From assembly GCA_003232595.1 (NCBI GenBank), contig QIIJ01000327.1, positions 1 to 5,473 of the forward strand: 5,473 bases of DNA, given 5' to 3'. Positions 5,449 to 5,473 of this stretch are shown one piece after another. How positions within the stretch are numbered: the stretch's first letter is position 1; every line of letters begins with the position of its first letter. A program made the translations under genes and the position numbers. The notes beneath the pieces were generated by a model. It saw nothing but the letters and a program-made list of their open reading frames with translations. It did no database searches and had not been told where the DNA came from. Source of the DNA: Aurantimonadaceae bacterium (GTDB lineage Bacteria > Pseudomonadota > Alphaproteobacteria > Rhizobiales > Rhizobiaceae).

Positions 5449-5473
5449 GGCAATATACTTCTTTCAGACCTGA

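Overview
This 5.5 kb window looks like chromosomal DNA of an alphaproteobacterium, most likely of the order Hyphomicrobiales (Rhizobiales). I infer this from recall of the families: a two-domain cold-shock protein of rhizobial type, a roughly 146-residue glyoxalase I, and a Peptidase_M15-like (YcbK/DUF882-type) lipoprotein are typical of that order. GC content is moderate, with AT-richer intergenic DNA. I cannot name the genus.

Left part (1-2560, minus strand) is a tripartite tricarboxylate transporter (TTT) operon read right to left: tctC (periplasmic binding protein), a 140-bp spacer holding a GGCCG/CGGCC stem, tctB (small membrane subunit, GTG start), then tctA (large membrane subunit), which runs off the left edge after 330 codons. 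The tctB stop and the tctA start abut (TAG then ATG). A good sigma70-type promoter (TTGGCA, 17 bp, TAAAAT) precedes tctC. The three proteins would capture a small organic acid in the periplasm and import it using an ion gradient. The substrate cannot be read from the sequence, and no TctDE-type regulator is in view.

Middle part (2563-3703): the region between tctC and the cold-shock gene contains three tandem copies of a 12-13-bp unit. Next comes a 197-residue protein with two cold-shock domains on the minus strand, then a 350-bp divergent intergenic region with an AT-rich segment, a strong Shine-Dalgarno before an out-of-frame GTG ORF, and a CATCTTAAGATG palindrome.

Right part (3704-5448, plus strand): gloA, with all four expected metal ligands, is followed by a short putative terminator. 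Then comes a separately promoted gene for a lipoprotein with a long low-complexity and polybasic linker and a C-terminal M15-type zinc peptidase-like domain.

I see no tRNA, rRNA, CRISPR, insertion sequence or phage gene. Nothing here is convincingly a new system. The best leads are the triple repeat between csp and tctC, the internal GLF...E.RE repeat and uncertain start of the lipoprotein, and the untested regulatory sites.
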